Below are positions 50,402 through 62,500 of a DNA stretch of 64,000 nucleotides, in pieces. The translations under genes were made by a program, and so were the position numbers. The stretch spans positions 15,006,501 to 15,070,500 of the forward strand of contig CM038925.1 in assembly GCA_021904315.1 (NCBI GenBank), given 5' to 3'. Numbering within the stretch: position 1 is the first letter of the stretch; the number at the start of each line of letters is the position of its first letter. The notes below the pieces were generated by a model. The model saw nothing but the letters and a program-made list of their open reading frames with translations. It was not told the DNA's origin and ran no database searches. The DNA comes from Sphagnum magellanicum. Its lineage: Eukaryota > Streptophyta > Sphagnopsida > Sphagnales > Sphagnaceae.

Positions 50402-50590
50402 GTGGGGACCCGTCCGAACTCAGGGCTACAGATCACCGGGCCCACGTCCATGTGGCGGTTTCATACTGGACCGTACTCCCTAACCTACCGTCACACGTCA
50501 CCCGCTCTTATCCAGGCCTGTACTGTAAAGCCCGATATTATGCTGCATGGTTGTCTCCGGGTCACCCAGGGATTCACCCTCCTTCCTTCC
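50402..50590. other. GC-rich patch of unknown origin
   Basis: About 190 bp much richer in G and C than the flanks, with words such as GGGACCCGTCCGAACTCAGG and CTCCGGGTCACCCAGGG. The one open frame across it (50402-50644) shows no known domain. Possibly a fragment of a mobile element. Confidence 0.4.
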
Positions 50591-51726
50591 CCCCCCCTCA
50601 AAACCCGCCATAAAATTATAAAAATCAGGTTTGTTGAAAGTTAATTAGTTGAATTGGGTACCATGAGCTTAGGGCTTTAAGAACCCAAATTTTAGCCTAT
50701 TTTCATTCAGCGAAAGTGGGGTATTTAGGTCCTATTACTTATTAATCAAATGGGGAATTTGTACAGAGTTTTGTATTGTGCAGTCTGAAGCGTTTTTTTC
50801 TTTTTTTAAATTTTAATTTAGAAAAAAAAAAACTTGAGGTGTTTTTAAGAACAAAGAATTTAATGAAGTTTTTTTTTTTTTTTTTTGTGGTTTTAAACAC
50901 CCTTAGAACATGGCACCAAACTAAAATACTATGTGAGGCCGAGCCTAAGGGTGCTTATTTTGGGAATGCCCTTCTCTGAGAGGGTATTACCCTGCATAAA
51001 GCACTGGCAATATTTATTATTATTATTATTATCATTATTTCGGGTATCAATGTATCATAGTGTGAAAATAATAATAATAATAATAATAAAAAGATAGGTG
51101 ATATGTTTTGAAAAGAGAAATGCCCATTGGAGTTCCCATTTCATTTTTTGAAACGCCTTCACCAATGCCTTCTATGCTTAACCTAGTTACAAAGTTTGGA
51201 AAGATTGTTGGTGTGTGGCAAAGCCCTTGGACAGTTGCATACAATATTAAAAGCAATTGAGGATTGTTTGTGAAGCCCCACCCCCAGCGTGTGTCTTACA
51301 TTAAGGTTAAGACACCCGATTATGTACGAAGTAGTTACATCACAACAAATCTCATTAGGTGAACACCCAAAATCACGGACCCTCTTGTCTAACATTGAAA
51401 CTACCCGAGTGCTACTACACCACGACAAATTTCTATAAACTGCCAAAATCACCCAAACATGGTATAACAACAACAACAACTACCCCCATAAAAGCTTAAA
51501 TTATCACACATGAAATATCATATATATATATGATTCATAAATGCTATGTACTAGAAGTAGTAAAAGAAGAAGAAAAGAATGGGCCATCATCATTCACAAA
51601 CATTTCATGTATGAATTAAAGACAAGATTGAGGGATGCCAATTGGAGAAGATGGGAGTTTACTACATAGTCTCTCTAAGCCTGAGCTGATTGGTGCTAAT
51701 TTTGTTGCCTGTAAAATGAATGATGT

Positions 51727-51810
51727 GGTGGCTGAGCGACAGGGCTGATACGCATTTCGATCCTGGTCTTCAGCCACTCAGCCACCGGTTCTTTTTTTTT
51801 TTTTTTTGGG
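51727..51810 (+). repeat. Possible tRNA-like SINE head with T-tail
   Basis: GGTGGCTGAG (51727-51736) and CTCAGCCACC (51777-51786) are perfectly complementary. Between them GGCTGAGCGACAGGG resembles a box A and TTTCGATCCTGG a box B. A run of about 16 T follows. This fits a tRNA-related pol III unit, but I could not build a canonical cloverleaf. Confidence 0.35.
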
Positions 51811-53008
51811 GGTAGGGTAAATCGGCTCATCACCGATCACCTGCCTATGATCGAACACTTATTTATATCTTCATCATATGTGCTTCAATATGAGTGATTT
51901 AAAATGTTATAAGAGCACTGCCTCAAGCTCTAGAAATCATCTTTGAAGCGCAACAGAAAATGAGTAATGAAAAAATAACAAAAAAGAAAATAAGGTTTTC
52001 CAACTTGCAAAACACCTTTTTTTTTCATTTTTTTTCTCCTTGGACCTCTCCTACTTTCAAACCTCATAACTTTCTTGTTTCTCATTCGTTTTAAATGATT
52101 TAAAGTGCTATAGAAGCTGCACCTGAATTTATACAAATCAGCTGTCAACTTTAATAGCAACAGAGCAACATACAGGGAATTTTTGGGTGTTCGAGAACCG
52201 ACCTTTGTAACGGTTGGTGGTTTGTTTTTTTGAATTCTTGACCCCCTTTACTTTAGGGGGCTGTAAGTTTTTCAATTCTATTCCATTTTGACAATTATTA
52301 GTGCACCATAAACAGAAGGGGTTCAAGTTTTGTTTGGACACTAGAAAGAATGAAGCCCCCTTTTATTTTTGGGTTTGGGGCCATGTCTTTTTTAATTTTT
52401 GAGTTTGGGGTCATGTTTTTTTTTTGGGGTACATTGCATTGAAGATATGGATAATAATTCTTACCATAGTTCAACACTGCCACTTTCTTATTTTTCTGTT
52501 TGAAGCTGTGTCTAGCTATTTTCATTGATAATTATGAAATCAATGTCATATAAGCAACAACATTACAAGTTTGTCAAAATGACAAGTATAAATGTGTTTT
52601 CTTTGACCAATGTAAAAGGGTGGAGGAATGGGGTCTCTTTAATTTAATTTTTTTGGTCGGGTTGTGAAGCCCTTGGGATACTGGACTGGCGAGTGGTTTT
52701 TTTTGCACAGGGTGCGACAGTGGGCTGTGGGGCTGGTATGTAATGTTTTGTGAAGGTTGGTATGTTGTGGAGAGCAGAGCGCTCTGTCCGGGCAGAGCAG
52801 ATATGCAAGTCCCTCTCACTTTGGCCTCTGAGCAGAGCGCAAGCCCAGCTGACAGAGCCCCCCTGAGCGGACGAATTCAAGCGTATGTGCGCAGTCTGTT
52901 GCCCTTTACAAGCAAATCGTACAAACTTGTTCAAACGAAACCACAACATGAAAATTGATATGCAAAGTCGAACTCAAATTCACTTGAGATATTCCGGATC
53001 CCACAGCC

Positions 53009-53115
53009 ATCCGGCCACCTATTCTTTACCACCAGAACTAATAGGGGATCCGGCCGCCTATTATTTACCACCACAACTAATAGGGAATCCGGCCGTACCA
53101 CTCGAACTATTACTT
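53009..53115. repeat. 39-bp tandem repeat upstream of the invertase gene
   Basis: Two full units (53009-53047, 53048-53086) and a partial third, each starting ATCCGGCC and containing CCTATT, TTTACCACCA and AACTAATAGGG. They lie about 0.9 kb before the invertase start codon. A further ATTCCGGATCCCA just upstream may be a decayed unit. Confidence 0.85.
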
Positions 53116-53276
53116 GACATCACAACCTAGAGTCAAACAATAAGTGCGAAAGTTAGAACTTCTTCATGAAGTTCGTAAAGGATAAAAACTCATAATAGGT
53201 ATGCAATTGTAATGAGGTAAGGGGTCCACCCTCCACCTCCCAAGCCCCCACAAAAAAAAAAATTACAAAATTTCTC

Positions 53277-53284
53277 TTTATAAG
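53277..53284 (+). promoter_or_regulatory. Candidate TATA box of the invertase gene
   Basis: TTTATAAG occurs just before the composition switches to a long pyrimidine-rich stretch. It would imply a 5' leader of roughly 640 bases, which is long, so the assignment is weak. Confidence 0.3.
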
Positions 53285-53299
53285 GGGGGGAAGAGCAGC

Positions 53300-53953
53300 T
53301 CTTCGAACTCAGTCACAAAATTCCCATTTGCACCCAACTTTTCACTTCCCTCCTCCCGCTCTCTCGCCTCTCCCCAAATTTCTTTTCCTCATCTCTCATT
53401 TTCGTCATAAATTTTCTTACATCCTTCTATTTACCTATTGCCTTCTTTCTCACTCCGCCTAAGGTTTCCCTCATTTTATTCCTTTTTCTTTTTCTTTTCC
53501 CGCACTTTTGGTCGATTTTGGCGGTCTTTTTCTTTTCTTTTTCTTTCTTTCTTCCTTCTTTATCTTTTCACGTCCCCTCTTCTCTCTTTCGGTCTCTCTC
53601 TCTCTCGTGGCTGCTCTTTTCTGTTTTCGTGAAAGTTTCGAAAATTTTCCGTTGCGTAGAGTCACGTGAGAACGACACCACAAATCCAAAAAATCAGTGG
53701 AGAGGAAGTGAGGAATTTTGGAGAATTTTTTGTCGCAATTTGAGCCAATTTTTGGTAGCAATTTTGATCCAAAGAAAGAATCGTTTTGATCCAAACTTTG
53801 TCCAAAATCGAAGTTTGTTCTAGGAATCGGGTTGAAGAAGAAGCTACTTAGACTTGATCGAGACTTGGAGGAGTTTGCGGGAGTTGGATCCAAGCTCTTG
53901 TACAAGATTGAAGTTTCTTTTGTTTTTTTTTTTTGGTGAGAGAAGAAGGTCAG
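53300..53953 (+). other. Putative pyrimidine-rich 5' leader of the invertase gene
   Basis: From about 53340 to 53640 the + strand is dominated by C and T (TTTCTTTTTCTTTC-like words, CTCTCTCTCTC near 53595), then becomes purine-rich. Such tracts are common in plant promoters and 5' UTRs. A 222-codon antisense open frame over this region (53471-54139) arises from the CT bias and is not believed. Confidence 0.45.
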
Positions 53954-56900
53954 ATGGGATCCAAAGAGGAGAAGAGAATGATTCCTGATCTTGAGAGTGG
54001 TGTTCTTGTTGGTGGTAGAACAGCTTCTGGTGGTGGTGTTGTTGCAGGGAGTGAATATTATGTGGGATTGGCCGGGTCGCAAGCAGAGGCTGCGGCGGCA
54101 GCAGTTGCTGCTACAGCATATCTTGATGATGAAGAACAAGACAGGAATCGCCAGAGAAGAGCGTTGAGAGTGGCGTCGACAGTTTTTGTAACGATTTGTT
54201 GTTTGATAGTGGCGTTACACGGGGTAGTGAGCTTGTACCCGCGCATTGAGGCGTTTGTGAGAGGCACTGCTGCAGCGCCGTCTGCTCTTTTCCTTATTAA
54301 TGGACTTCAACAAGGCTCTGTTGCTTCTGCGATGAAGCTGCGCGATGATCGTGAAGCTGTGCAGCAACCGCATCGGACTTCGTTCCATTACCAGCCTGCT
54401 AAGAACTGGATGAACGGTACAAAGCGAAGCCCGCACTTCTCATGAAGCGCTCCCTTGGTTCTTTTCTGCAAGAATGCTTTTGCAGTAGATATTGTTAGTC
54501 CGCGAGAGGTGATGCCATTATTGTTGCTGTTGTTGCTGCAAATTTTGTCTTCCTGGCCGTTATTCTCCAATCTGATCATTATTGCATGAAACTGTTGACA
54601 ACGGTGTTTGTTTCTCGTGTGGCATGTCGCGTGATGCTTGGACGTGTTGTTCTTGCTCCCAATCTGCAGATCCTAATGGTAAGTCTCACTAATTTCTCTG
54701 CAACGTCGCACGAGAACTCTCCGGCTTTTTGCTTCCATTGATTTGTTTTGCTATTCCATTGAGATCAGAAGCTGCAATTCAGGTCAATGTTCTTTTGCAA
54801 TAGTATTGTCGCAAGCATGATGTCGCTGTAGATAGCAAATTTCTTCCCTGCAAAAAAATACTTGATCAGAAGCTACACACTACAGGTCGATGTTTTAGCA
54901 ATAGTCGTGCAACAGTTTTTGCAGCTAATGATGTCGAAGTAGACAGCCCGATTCTTTCCTGCAAAATTTTGCTCAGAAGCTACAATCCAGTCCAATTTTT
55001 CTGCAGTAATCGTCGGTTTATGATGTCGCAGTAGATAACGTTATTATTCTTTCCTGCTAAAAAAATCTTGATCAGAAGCTCCACAATACAGATCAACGTT
55101 TTTTCCAATATCTTGCAGAGCTTATGGTGTTGCAGTAGACAGCGAGATTCTTTCATGCAAAGTGTTGAGACAAGTGCTCAGAAACTATGATTCAGTTCAA
55201 TGTTTTTTGCAATATTCTTGCAGAGCTTATGATGTCGTAGTAGACAGCGAGATTAGACTTTCCTGCAAAATCTTCGCACAGAAAGCTACAATCCAGTTCA
55301 ATGTTCCTGCTATATTCTTGCGGAGATTATGATGTCGCAGTAGACAGCGAGATTCTTCCCTGCAAAATCTCGCACAGAAAGCTACTATCCAGTTCAATGT
55401 CTTTTTTGGCAGTAATCTTGCAGCTTATGGTGCCACAGTAGAGAGCAAGATTTTTCCCCGCAAAATCTTGCTCAGAAAGCTACAACTCAGTTCAACGTTT
55501 TTGCAACAATCTTGCAGAGCTTGTGATGTCGGAGTAGACAGCGCTCGATTCTTTCCTGCAAAATCTTGCTCAGAAAGCTACAATTCAGTTCAATGTTTCT
55601 ATAATAATCTTGCAGAGCTTGTGATGTCGCAGTACTCTGCGAGATTCTTGCAATAGACAGCGAGATCTTGCTCAGAAAGCTACAATTCAGTTCAATGTTT
55701 CTGCACCAATCGTGCAGAGCTTATGATGTCGCGGTAGACAGCGAGATTAGACTTTCCTGCAAAAACAATCTTGCTAAGAAAGCTACAATCCAGTTCTATG
55801 TTTCTGCAGTAATCTTGCAGAGCTTATGATGTTGCAGCAGACAGCGAGATTAGACTTTCCTGCAAAATCTATCTTTGCAGGAACTTTCTGTCGTAATCGT
55901 ACTTCGTCAGATTTGCAGAAGTGCTGGACTCCTTCGATTATGTAAGAGAAGACTATTGGATTTAACATCGCAATGCTCGTTTGCTGGCAAAAATCTGCAT
56001 TCTAAGTAATAATCTTCAGAGAATTTTTTTATGCCAAGTAAAGAAATTGACAGTCGGTTTCCGTATGGTGTGATTTGCAGCTCCCATGTTCTACAAGGGA
56101 TACTACCATTTGTTCTACCAGTACAATCCTGTCGCAGCCGTGTTTGGCAACATGGCTTGGGGTCATGCCGTCTCCACAGATCTGGTGCACTGGCTCTACT
56201 TGGAGACTGCTTTGGAGCCTGACCAGTGGTACGATGCCATGGGAGCTTGGTCAGGCTCAGCTACCATGGACCCTAATGGCGTCCCCTTCATTCTTTACAC
56301 TGGTAAGTCAGACAGAGCCCCCTTCATTCCTCAAAGAACAGTTTTTTCTGCCGCTCTGCTCTGCAAAAAGGATTGTTCCTAGGATTCTTTCACTCTCGTA
56401 AGGTTACAGAGTTGTGGGTGTTGATTATTATTACAGACCAAGGTTTTCTAAGCTTTACTCAAGATCCATCTTCTTACTATTCTTATGTGTGGATCAGGTA
56501 GGATTGCGGGTACATCAGAGCAGATGCAAAACATGGCAGTGCCTGCGGATCCGTCAGACCCATTGCTCAGAAAGTGGATCAAAGTGCCAGAGAATCCTTT
56601 GATCACACATCCTGCTGATGTGGGTCCGGAGGATTTCAGAGATCCATCAAGTGCCTGGCTAGAAGAAGATGGCAGTTGGGTTTTCACAGTGGGAGGAAAG
56701 GTAGGGGATAGAGGCATTTCTCTTTTGTACAGAAGTACAGATCTGAAGCACTGGGAGTTGATGGACAATCTGTTGCATACTTTGCCCGGAACTGGAATGT
56801 GGGAGTGTGTTGATTTCTTCCCTGTAGATTACGACAATGCCCACACTCCCACAAACAATGACTCCCCCCTTTTGGCCACTCAGCAGAAATATGTCTTCAA

Positions 56901-58724
56901 GACAAGCCTCATCGAAAAGGGGAAAGATTACTATACCATTGGCACATATGATGCAGTTGCTCACAAGTTTACCCCTGACAATCCAGAGCGTGATATCGGC
57001 CATGGATTTCTCTATGACTATGGGAAGTTCTATGCCTCCAAAACCCTTTATGATCCCATCAAGAACAGACGTGTTGTGTGGGCATGGGTGAATGAATCTG
57101 ACACTGAAGCTATGGACATTGCAAAGGGCTGGTCATCTGTTTTGGTGAGATTTGTCTGCCCCCTCACTGTTTTGTCATTGAATAGCAGCAACAATTTCAG
57201 CAACCCATTTCAGCAGTTTGAGAGGATGTGGGAGCTAGCTTGATGTGGTCTCTAAGGGGTTTTCTCTCTTCTTACCCTTGGTTCTGTTTCTGCTGTGCAG
57301 GGAATTCCAAGGACCCTTGCTCTGGATAGCAAGACTGGTGTCAACCTCATTGAGTGGCCCATTGAGGAAGTTGATGCATTGAGAGGGGAGCAGCTATCGA
57401 TGACAGATGTGAAGCTCGATGCAGGTGCACTTGTGGAGGTTGAAGGTGCTGCAGGTGGTCAGGTGAGTGCTACAAAGGGTCCAGAGATTGCATGTTGTTC
57501 TTTACATCCCCATCTGAAGAATCAATTGCAAAACTGACCTCTTGTCATTATTCTTGTGATGGTGGTGCATGGTTTTGAAATGACTTGGAGCAATTCTTAG
57601 ATCAGCCAATCATCAGTGGGTATCCAGAAATCTGACAATTCTTTTTATCTGTCAATTGAATGGTGCTATGTGCAGTTGGATGTTGAGGTAGTGTTTGAGT
57701 ACCCAAACATATCAGCTGCAGGTGTTGTTGTAGATGAAGCCAACTTCAATTTTGAATTTGATTGCAGTAAGGGTGGATCTGCACAGCGAGGCATCTTTGG
57801 GCCTTTTGGTTTGCTTGTCTTAACAGACAATGATTTCCAGGAGCAAACAGCTGTGTTCTTCTACATTGCACATACACAAGATGGTCACTGGACCACAAGA
57901 TTTTGCAGTGACCAAAGCAGGTGTGTTTAGACATACTGAAGAAAAAGCCTCCTCACTAGTTGTTTTCTTGTTTAGCGGATGTTCTGATTCTTGCAGCTAA
58001 TGTTCTTGAGAGATAAACTGTCCACAGCAATTGCATCATTACTGGAAGAGCAAGAAAATCTCATTGTGAGCATTTGTATTTTGCAGATCGTCTTTACTCC
58101 CTGGCATTGATACCACAATTTACGGCACTCATGTCACAGTTTTGCCCACAGAAGATTTTCTGTCCCTCCGTGTACTTGTGAGATTCTCCTCCTTCATTTT
58201 CTGAATGAAACCCAACTTTCATTAGCTCATCTAATAGTAAGACTTCTCTATAGATATAGATACAAGCATTCAGGCGTACATGCAGCATGCAGCCAGACTC
58301 TACTCAAACCATTTGTTAATTTGCTTGCTGAGAGAAGTGTACAAACACAAACCATCTTTTTTTTTTGTTTGGTTTCCTGTTACATAGCATATTCATATGC
58401 AGCTATCAGCAGGTTTGAAATTCTCTACTTTGTTGTCATGTATCTAGACATAGTGCCAGCTTCATTGAATCTGAAATGTGTAAATTTTTCCTTTTCTGTT
58501 CATGACTAACAGCAAACTTGTTTTTATTGTGTTCACAGGTGGATCGCTCAATTGTGGAAAGCTTTGTGCAAGGTGGGCGAACCGCAATCACTGCACGGGT
58601 GTATCCTAGAACTGCTGTCGACAACCTTGCAAACCTCTATCTCTTTAACAATGGCACAAACCCCATCACCGTGCGGAGTTTGGCTGCCTACCAGATGTCA
58701 CATGTTGTAATGCACCCTATTTAG
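53954..58724 (+). CDS. Vacuolar acid invertase (beta-fructofuranosidase, GH32), 8 exons
   Basis: Hydrolyses sucrose to glucose and fructose in the vacuole. Exons: 53954-54416, 54670-54678, 56081-56302, 56498-57144, 57301-57462, 57676-57920, 58087-58177, 58539-58724, giving 674 aa in one frame. The start is the first in-frame ATG ([16 protein letters not shown]). A cytosolic acidic/basic tail precedes a membrane helix at about 71-94 (type II anchor, typical of vacuolar precursors, later clipped). GH32 motifs: NWMNDPNAP with nucleophile Asp155, FYQYNP, WSGSAT, FRDP with Asp280, and WECVDF with acid/base Glu334. The Val in WECVDF, rather than Pro, is the usual mark of vacuolar over cell-wall enzymes. 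A C-terminal beta-sandwich follows, ending MHPI. All three catalytic acids are present. A fructan-active relative cannot be excluded by sequence alone. Confidence 0.93.
54670..54678 (+). other. 9-nt mini-exon of the invertase gene
   Basis: ATCCTAATG is flanked by CTGCAG and GTAAGT. Joined to the G at 54416 and CT at 56081 it gives Asp-Pro-Asn-Ala, the centre of the catalytic beta-fructosidase motif. A mini-exon coding DPN is a known feature of plant acid invertase genes, and without it the active site would be lost. Confidence 0.92.
54767..55880. repeat. Intronic minisatellite in invertase intron 2 (~11 units of ~100 bp)
   Basis: About 80% of the 1402-base intron is an imperfect tandem array. 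A typical unit reads GAAAGCTACAATCCAGTTCA, ATGTTTCTGCAATAATC, TTGCAGAGCTTATGATG, TCGCAGTAGACAGCGAGATT, CTTTCCTGCAAAATCTTGCT. Unit starts are near 54767, 54872, 54974, 55074, 55181, then about every 100 bases to 55778. The first units are the most diverged. Each unit contains pyrimidine-rich stretches ending in TGCAG, which resemble 3' splice acceptors. Confidence 0.9.
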
Positions 58725-59206
58725 TCACACTACACAACACAGATATGTTTCCTTTTCCTTTCCCCAGATCACTAAACTAGTACCAGAATTGACCATGAAT
58801 TTCCCTCAATTCACTTCCCTTCAGGGGATGATGGTTCTTACTTACATAGGGCAGAGAGGGTTTCTATGAGGTTTGCACCCTATACATAGGGGGAGGGGAT
58901 ATCATACTAAAAAGTGTGCAAAATCCCTTGCATCATGTGTACACTAAACCAATGTCCCTAGATGTTTTAGGTTTGACATGTTCCTGTTCTCAAAACTGAT
59001 TTTATGAGACTGGTATTCTTTGTCAATTTTTGTACCAAAAGAAAAAAAGGTTATGATGATAATTCTCCCAGTTTCATATGGCAATTGCAATTCAGTTAAA
59101 TACTTTGCACTTTTGAGAGAGTTCTGGCATCCAAACTTTCTTGCACACTTTTTGTCACAAATCACTGTCTCACAATACCATCAGTGCTCTTGACTTTTGT
59201 CAAGAT
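58725..59206 (+). other. 3' region of the invertase gene
   Basis: Likely 3' UTR and flank. No AATAAA close to the stop was found. No further exon fits, because the protein already ends at the usual place. Confidence 0.45.
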
Positions 59207-59599
59207 TTGAGTTATCTGTAAAGTAACCCTGTCTTCACACGCTGTCTTTGGGCCTCCTTTCACCTCCTATCCCCTCTTTCAGTAGTATTTGCAAAGTAAA
59301 GACATTCCATTAAATCTCAGTATAAAATGCTGATTTGGGTGGAGACTGGTCAAGACTAATTATAGTAGTTGTGAAGTTCGGATCAGTATAAAATATATGT
59401 AGCAGCAGTGGAGACGCTCAGGAAAAAGGAAAGACAGGATGAAACCCAGTTTATCGCCAAAAGTGATGGTTTTCTGAGTTTCTTCCCCCCATTGAATGCT
59501 AATATACTTTTTTGGTAGTTTTTTTTTAATCTCACCCTGTGTATGGCCAAACTCAGAATTCTGATGCTGTGTTATTCTTACTTTAGAGGGAACTCTATT
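59207..59599. mobile_element. MITE-like element, family 2, reverse-oriented copy
   Basis: Left end GAGTTATCTGTAAAGTAACC and right end ACTTTAGAGGGAACTCTATT are imperfect inverted repeats. The interior matches the complement of 41452-41850, including GCTGTCTTTGGGC, TATCCCCTCTTTCA and TTAAATCTCAGTATAAAATG. It is about 480 bp downstream of the invertase stop codon. Confidence 0.7.
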
Positions 59600-62500
59600 C
59601 TCTCTTATGTGAAATTTTTCTTTAATCGGAACCATAAAATGTTCTTACAAATTTGGGTACTTACTTCCAGTGTTTTGAGAAGTTGGGGTGTTGAAACTTT
59701 GTTTCACACAAATTGATCATCAAAAGCTGTTGTTGCAAACTGTGTTTTTAACTTCTTGGCCAATACACAAACTTTATAACAATATTTTTTATTGAGAAAA
59801 TCTTCTTGGATGCAATCCACTTCTTCGCTAACATCTTGGCTACTACTCCCAACTTTACAGTAGTTTTCTAATGAGAAGCCTCTTGGATGGGAGAATAGCA
59901 TGCATATCTCCTTACATATTTTGAATACTTACTTGCACCATTGAGTAGTTGGGGATCAAACTTTCTTGCAAAAAATTGGTACTTATTCATGCTTCTATTA
60001 CCACCGCTGATTCCGTGTCCACAGTTTTTTGTTTCCTTTTCCAGAAGATGAAGCCATTTGATTGGCCCATCACCAATATTTTTGGAACATGGAACGCTCT
60101 ACAACACAGATCCCTAAATGTGTCCCTCCCCAGAATAGAAGCATACTTTGTCATACTTCCCTCTGCCATTCCACCCCCACCCCACCCCCATTTACAAGTA
60201 ATATCCATGAAAGTTGAAACATTGCCAAACAGTGTGAAATTCAAAAAGAACGACTATTGGGAATGCACGGGGGAACACATTGGGGGAACATTTTGCAACC
60301 TGATGTGAACATCCTGTGAACTTGATAGGAGCACAGTGGGAACAGAAAAAAAAACACTAAAAATCCTTCTGGACTGGGGAACATAAAAAGTCTTCACAAT
60401 TTTTTGCTGACTTGGTGAACAGAACTAATCCAATGCAACCTGTAAAAATGGTTTTTTGTGAAAAAAAAAAAAGTGCAAAAGTTGCTGATTTCAAGGGAAA
60501 ATATTCTGAAATTGCCATATTTAAACAATACTACAGTTCCAGCAAAGTCACTGTATAGCTGGATTCTTTAAAAATATATATTTTCCTTTTTTACCAATAG
60601 CCAAATTTGGCTTATTCCTCTTGTCGATGATCAACAGTGTAGCTACATCACAAAATTGAGAAAACCTTGGTACACATCAACCTTGATATCCATGGGGTAA
60701 ATTTACAATTAATGATAAATATTTAGTTTATGGCCATTCCTTTAAACGTGATAATTGTTGATAAAATGGCATTTGCCCCGAATTGAGCAATAACTTTTCA
60801 AAATCCTATCACTTACTTTTACCCTCATTGAACTCTCACTTTTACCTAGATTGGAAAAGTGATGAAGCTTATAGACCTTTATTGATGTTTTCATTTTCTT
60901 TCTTTTTTCTTAAAAAAAATTTCAAAAAAATTCACAAATTAAATATTTCAATTAAATATACTAGCATTCTATTCATATACTCACCCAACAATACTTGGAA
61001 AAAATACCTTGAGAAAAATTAATACATTTATCCATACCTCTAATTACACTATGGACACCATGGTAGGTCGTTAGGTAGAAGTAAACGAACTTGAGCTCTC
61101 AGCTACTTCGCATTACCAATGACAATTTATTGACCAAAAAAAAATAAAATGTCTAATCACTGATGAATCCATTTTCATTCATTTGTCATAATCTAACTAA
61201 ATTTAAGTATTGGAATGTGAATAGTTGATAATCAAAATTTATAAATTCTCCATTTGTATTTTTCATATACTTATTTATTGAAATATAATCATCTTCGTGG
61301 TTTGTAAATCATATATATTCTTGATTGGATTATCAACTGTAAGGTAGTATTATCTAGTTCATTATTATCTAGTTCATTGAGTTTACAATTCCATTTCACT
61401 ATATTCAAAGGACTATCAATCTATTCAACTTTGGTAAAATTAGATTATTTATGATTTCTCATTTCTTCACAAGTATCATATTTATGCAACCATGTGGATT
61501 TGTTAGCTGCATAAATATGATGAAAATTGAAAGCAATATAAAAAAAGTCTATGGAAATTTTGATGTTGAGCTAATGACCCTAACCAAGGAAGGGGTACCT
61601 TTGGTCTTTAATTCTAATGCACTAGGCTTTTGGGCTATTAATAAGACTAGTGTTATATTTTAAACCATTGAAGGATTAAGTTACATAACGGACACCATGC
61701 TAAGTCTTTAGGTATAGTAATGAATGAACGTGTTGTTTATGACCATGCCATGTCACATGCCCTCCACACATCTTATAACATAGAGCCCCATATTAAGTCC
61801 TTGGCAATATCTGCACCCCCTCTCCTAGTTCTTGAACATGAAGCATGTCCTCCATAATGGGAGAATAAAATAATATACTCAAAAATGGAAATTTTTACAA
61901 CCTTCATACATTTACATCAATGTTTCATTTATTACCATATTGCAAACCTTGAAACTTTAATTTTGAAAATTAATTGAAATTTACGTCTTTCACTCTCAAA
62001 ACATGACAATATTGCATAATGTAACTTGCTTTAACAAGGGTGGACCTATTTATGGCCATTGACGATTTCAATGAAACATGCAAAAATGACATGACGAAAT
62101 ATATGAAATGATCATGCCATAGCATAAACATGAAATACACATGTATAAGTTCTAACCTAACCATCTAACACATGTTTCAATATGAAAGAAAAAACAACAC
62201 TAATTGACATGACTTAAGAAGATCTAACTAGGCTATTATTAATCATATTCTATAATGGAAAGGCCAAATCTTAGATCATTCAAACAAGGTTAGGCAAAAC
62301 AAAATGGATTATATATAATTCCTAATCAAAGCTAGAGAGGTTGAAGAATTTCACTGTGCATTTGTGAATATCTTGAAAGAGGATGGCGTTGGGCATTTAT
62401 CCATATATTAATTCTTTTCTTAAACCTAATTCACATTGAATTAAATTCCAATATTTTTAGTGTTTGGGAGGGGGTTATTTACAAGGACTCATTTTAAAGT

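Larger units (their letters stand above)
48934..53008. other. Intergenic DNA with scattered odd patches
   Basis: No gene recognised over 4 kb. Contains a GC-rich patch (50402-50590), a TTA/AAT microsatellite pair that could fold on itself (51014-51034 and 51067-51088), a tRNA-like foldback (51727-51786) with a following poly-T run, and a GC-richer stretch at 52680-52870. Confidence 0.45.

Noticed and set aside
53471..54139. 222-codon open frame on the minus strand
   Set aside because: Antisense to the invertase leader and exon 1; its Lys/Arg/Glu monotony comes from the CT-rich leader.
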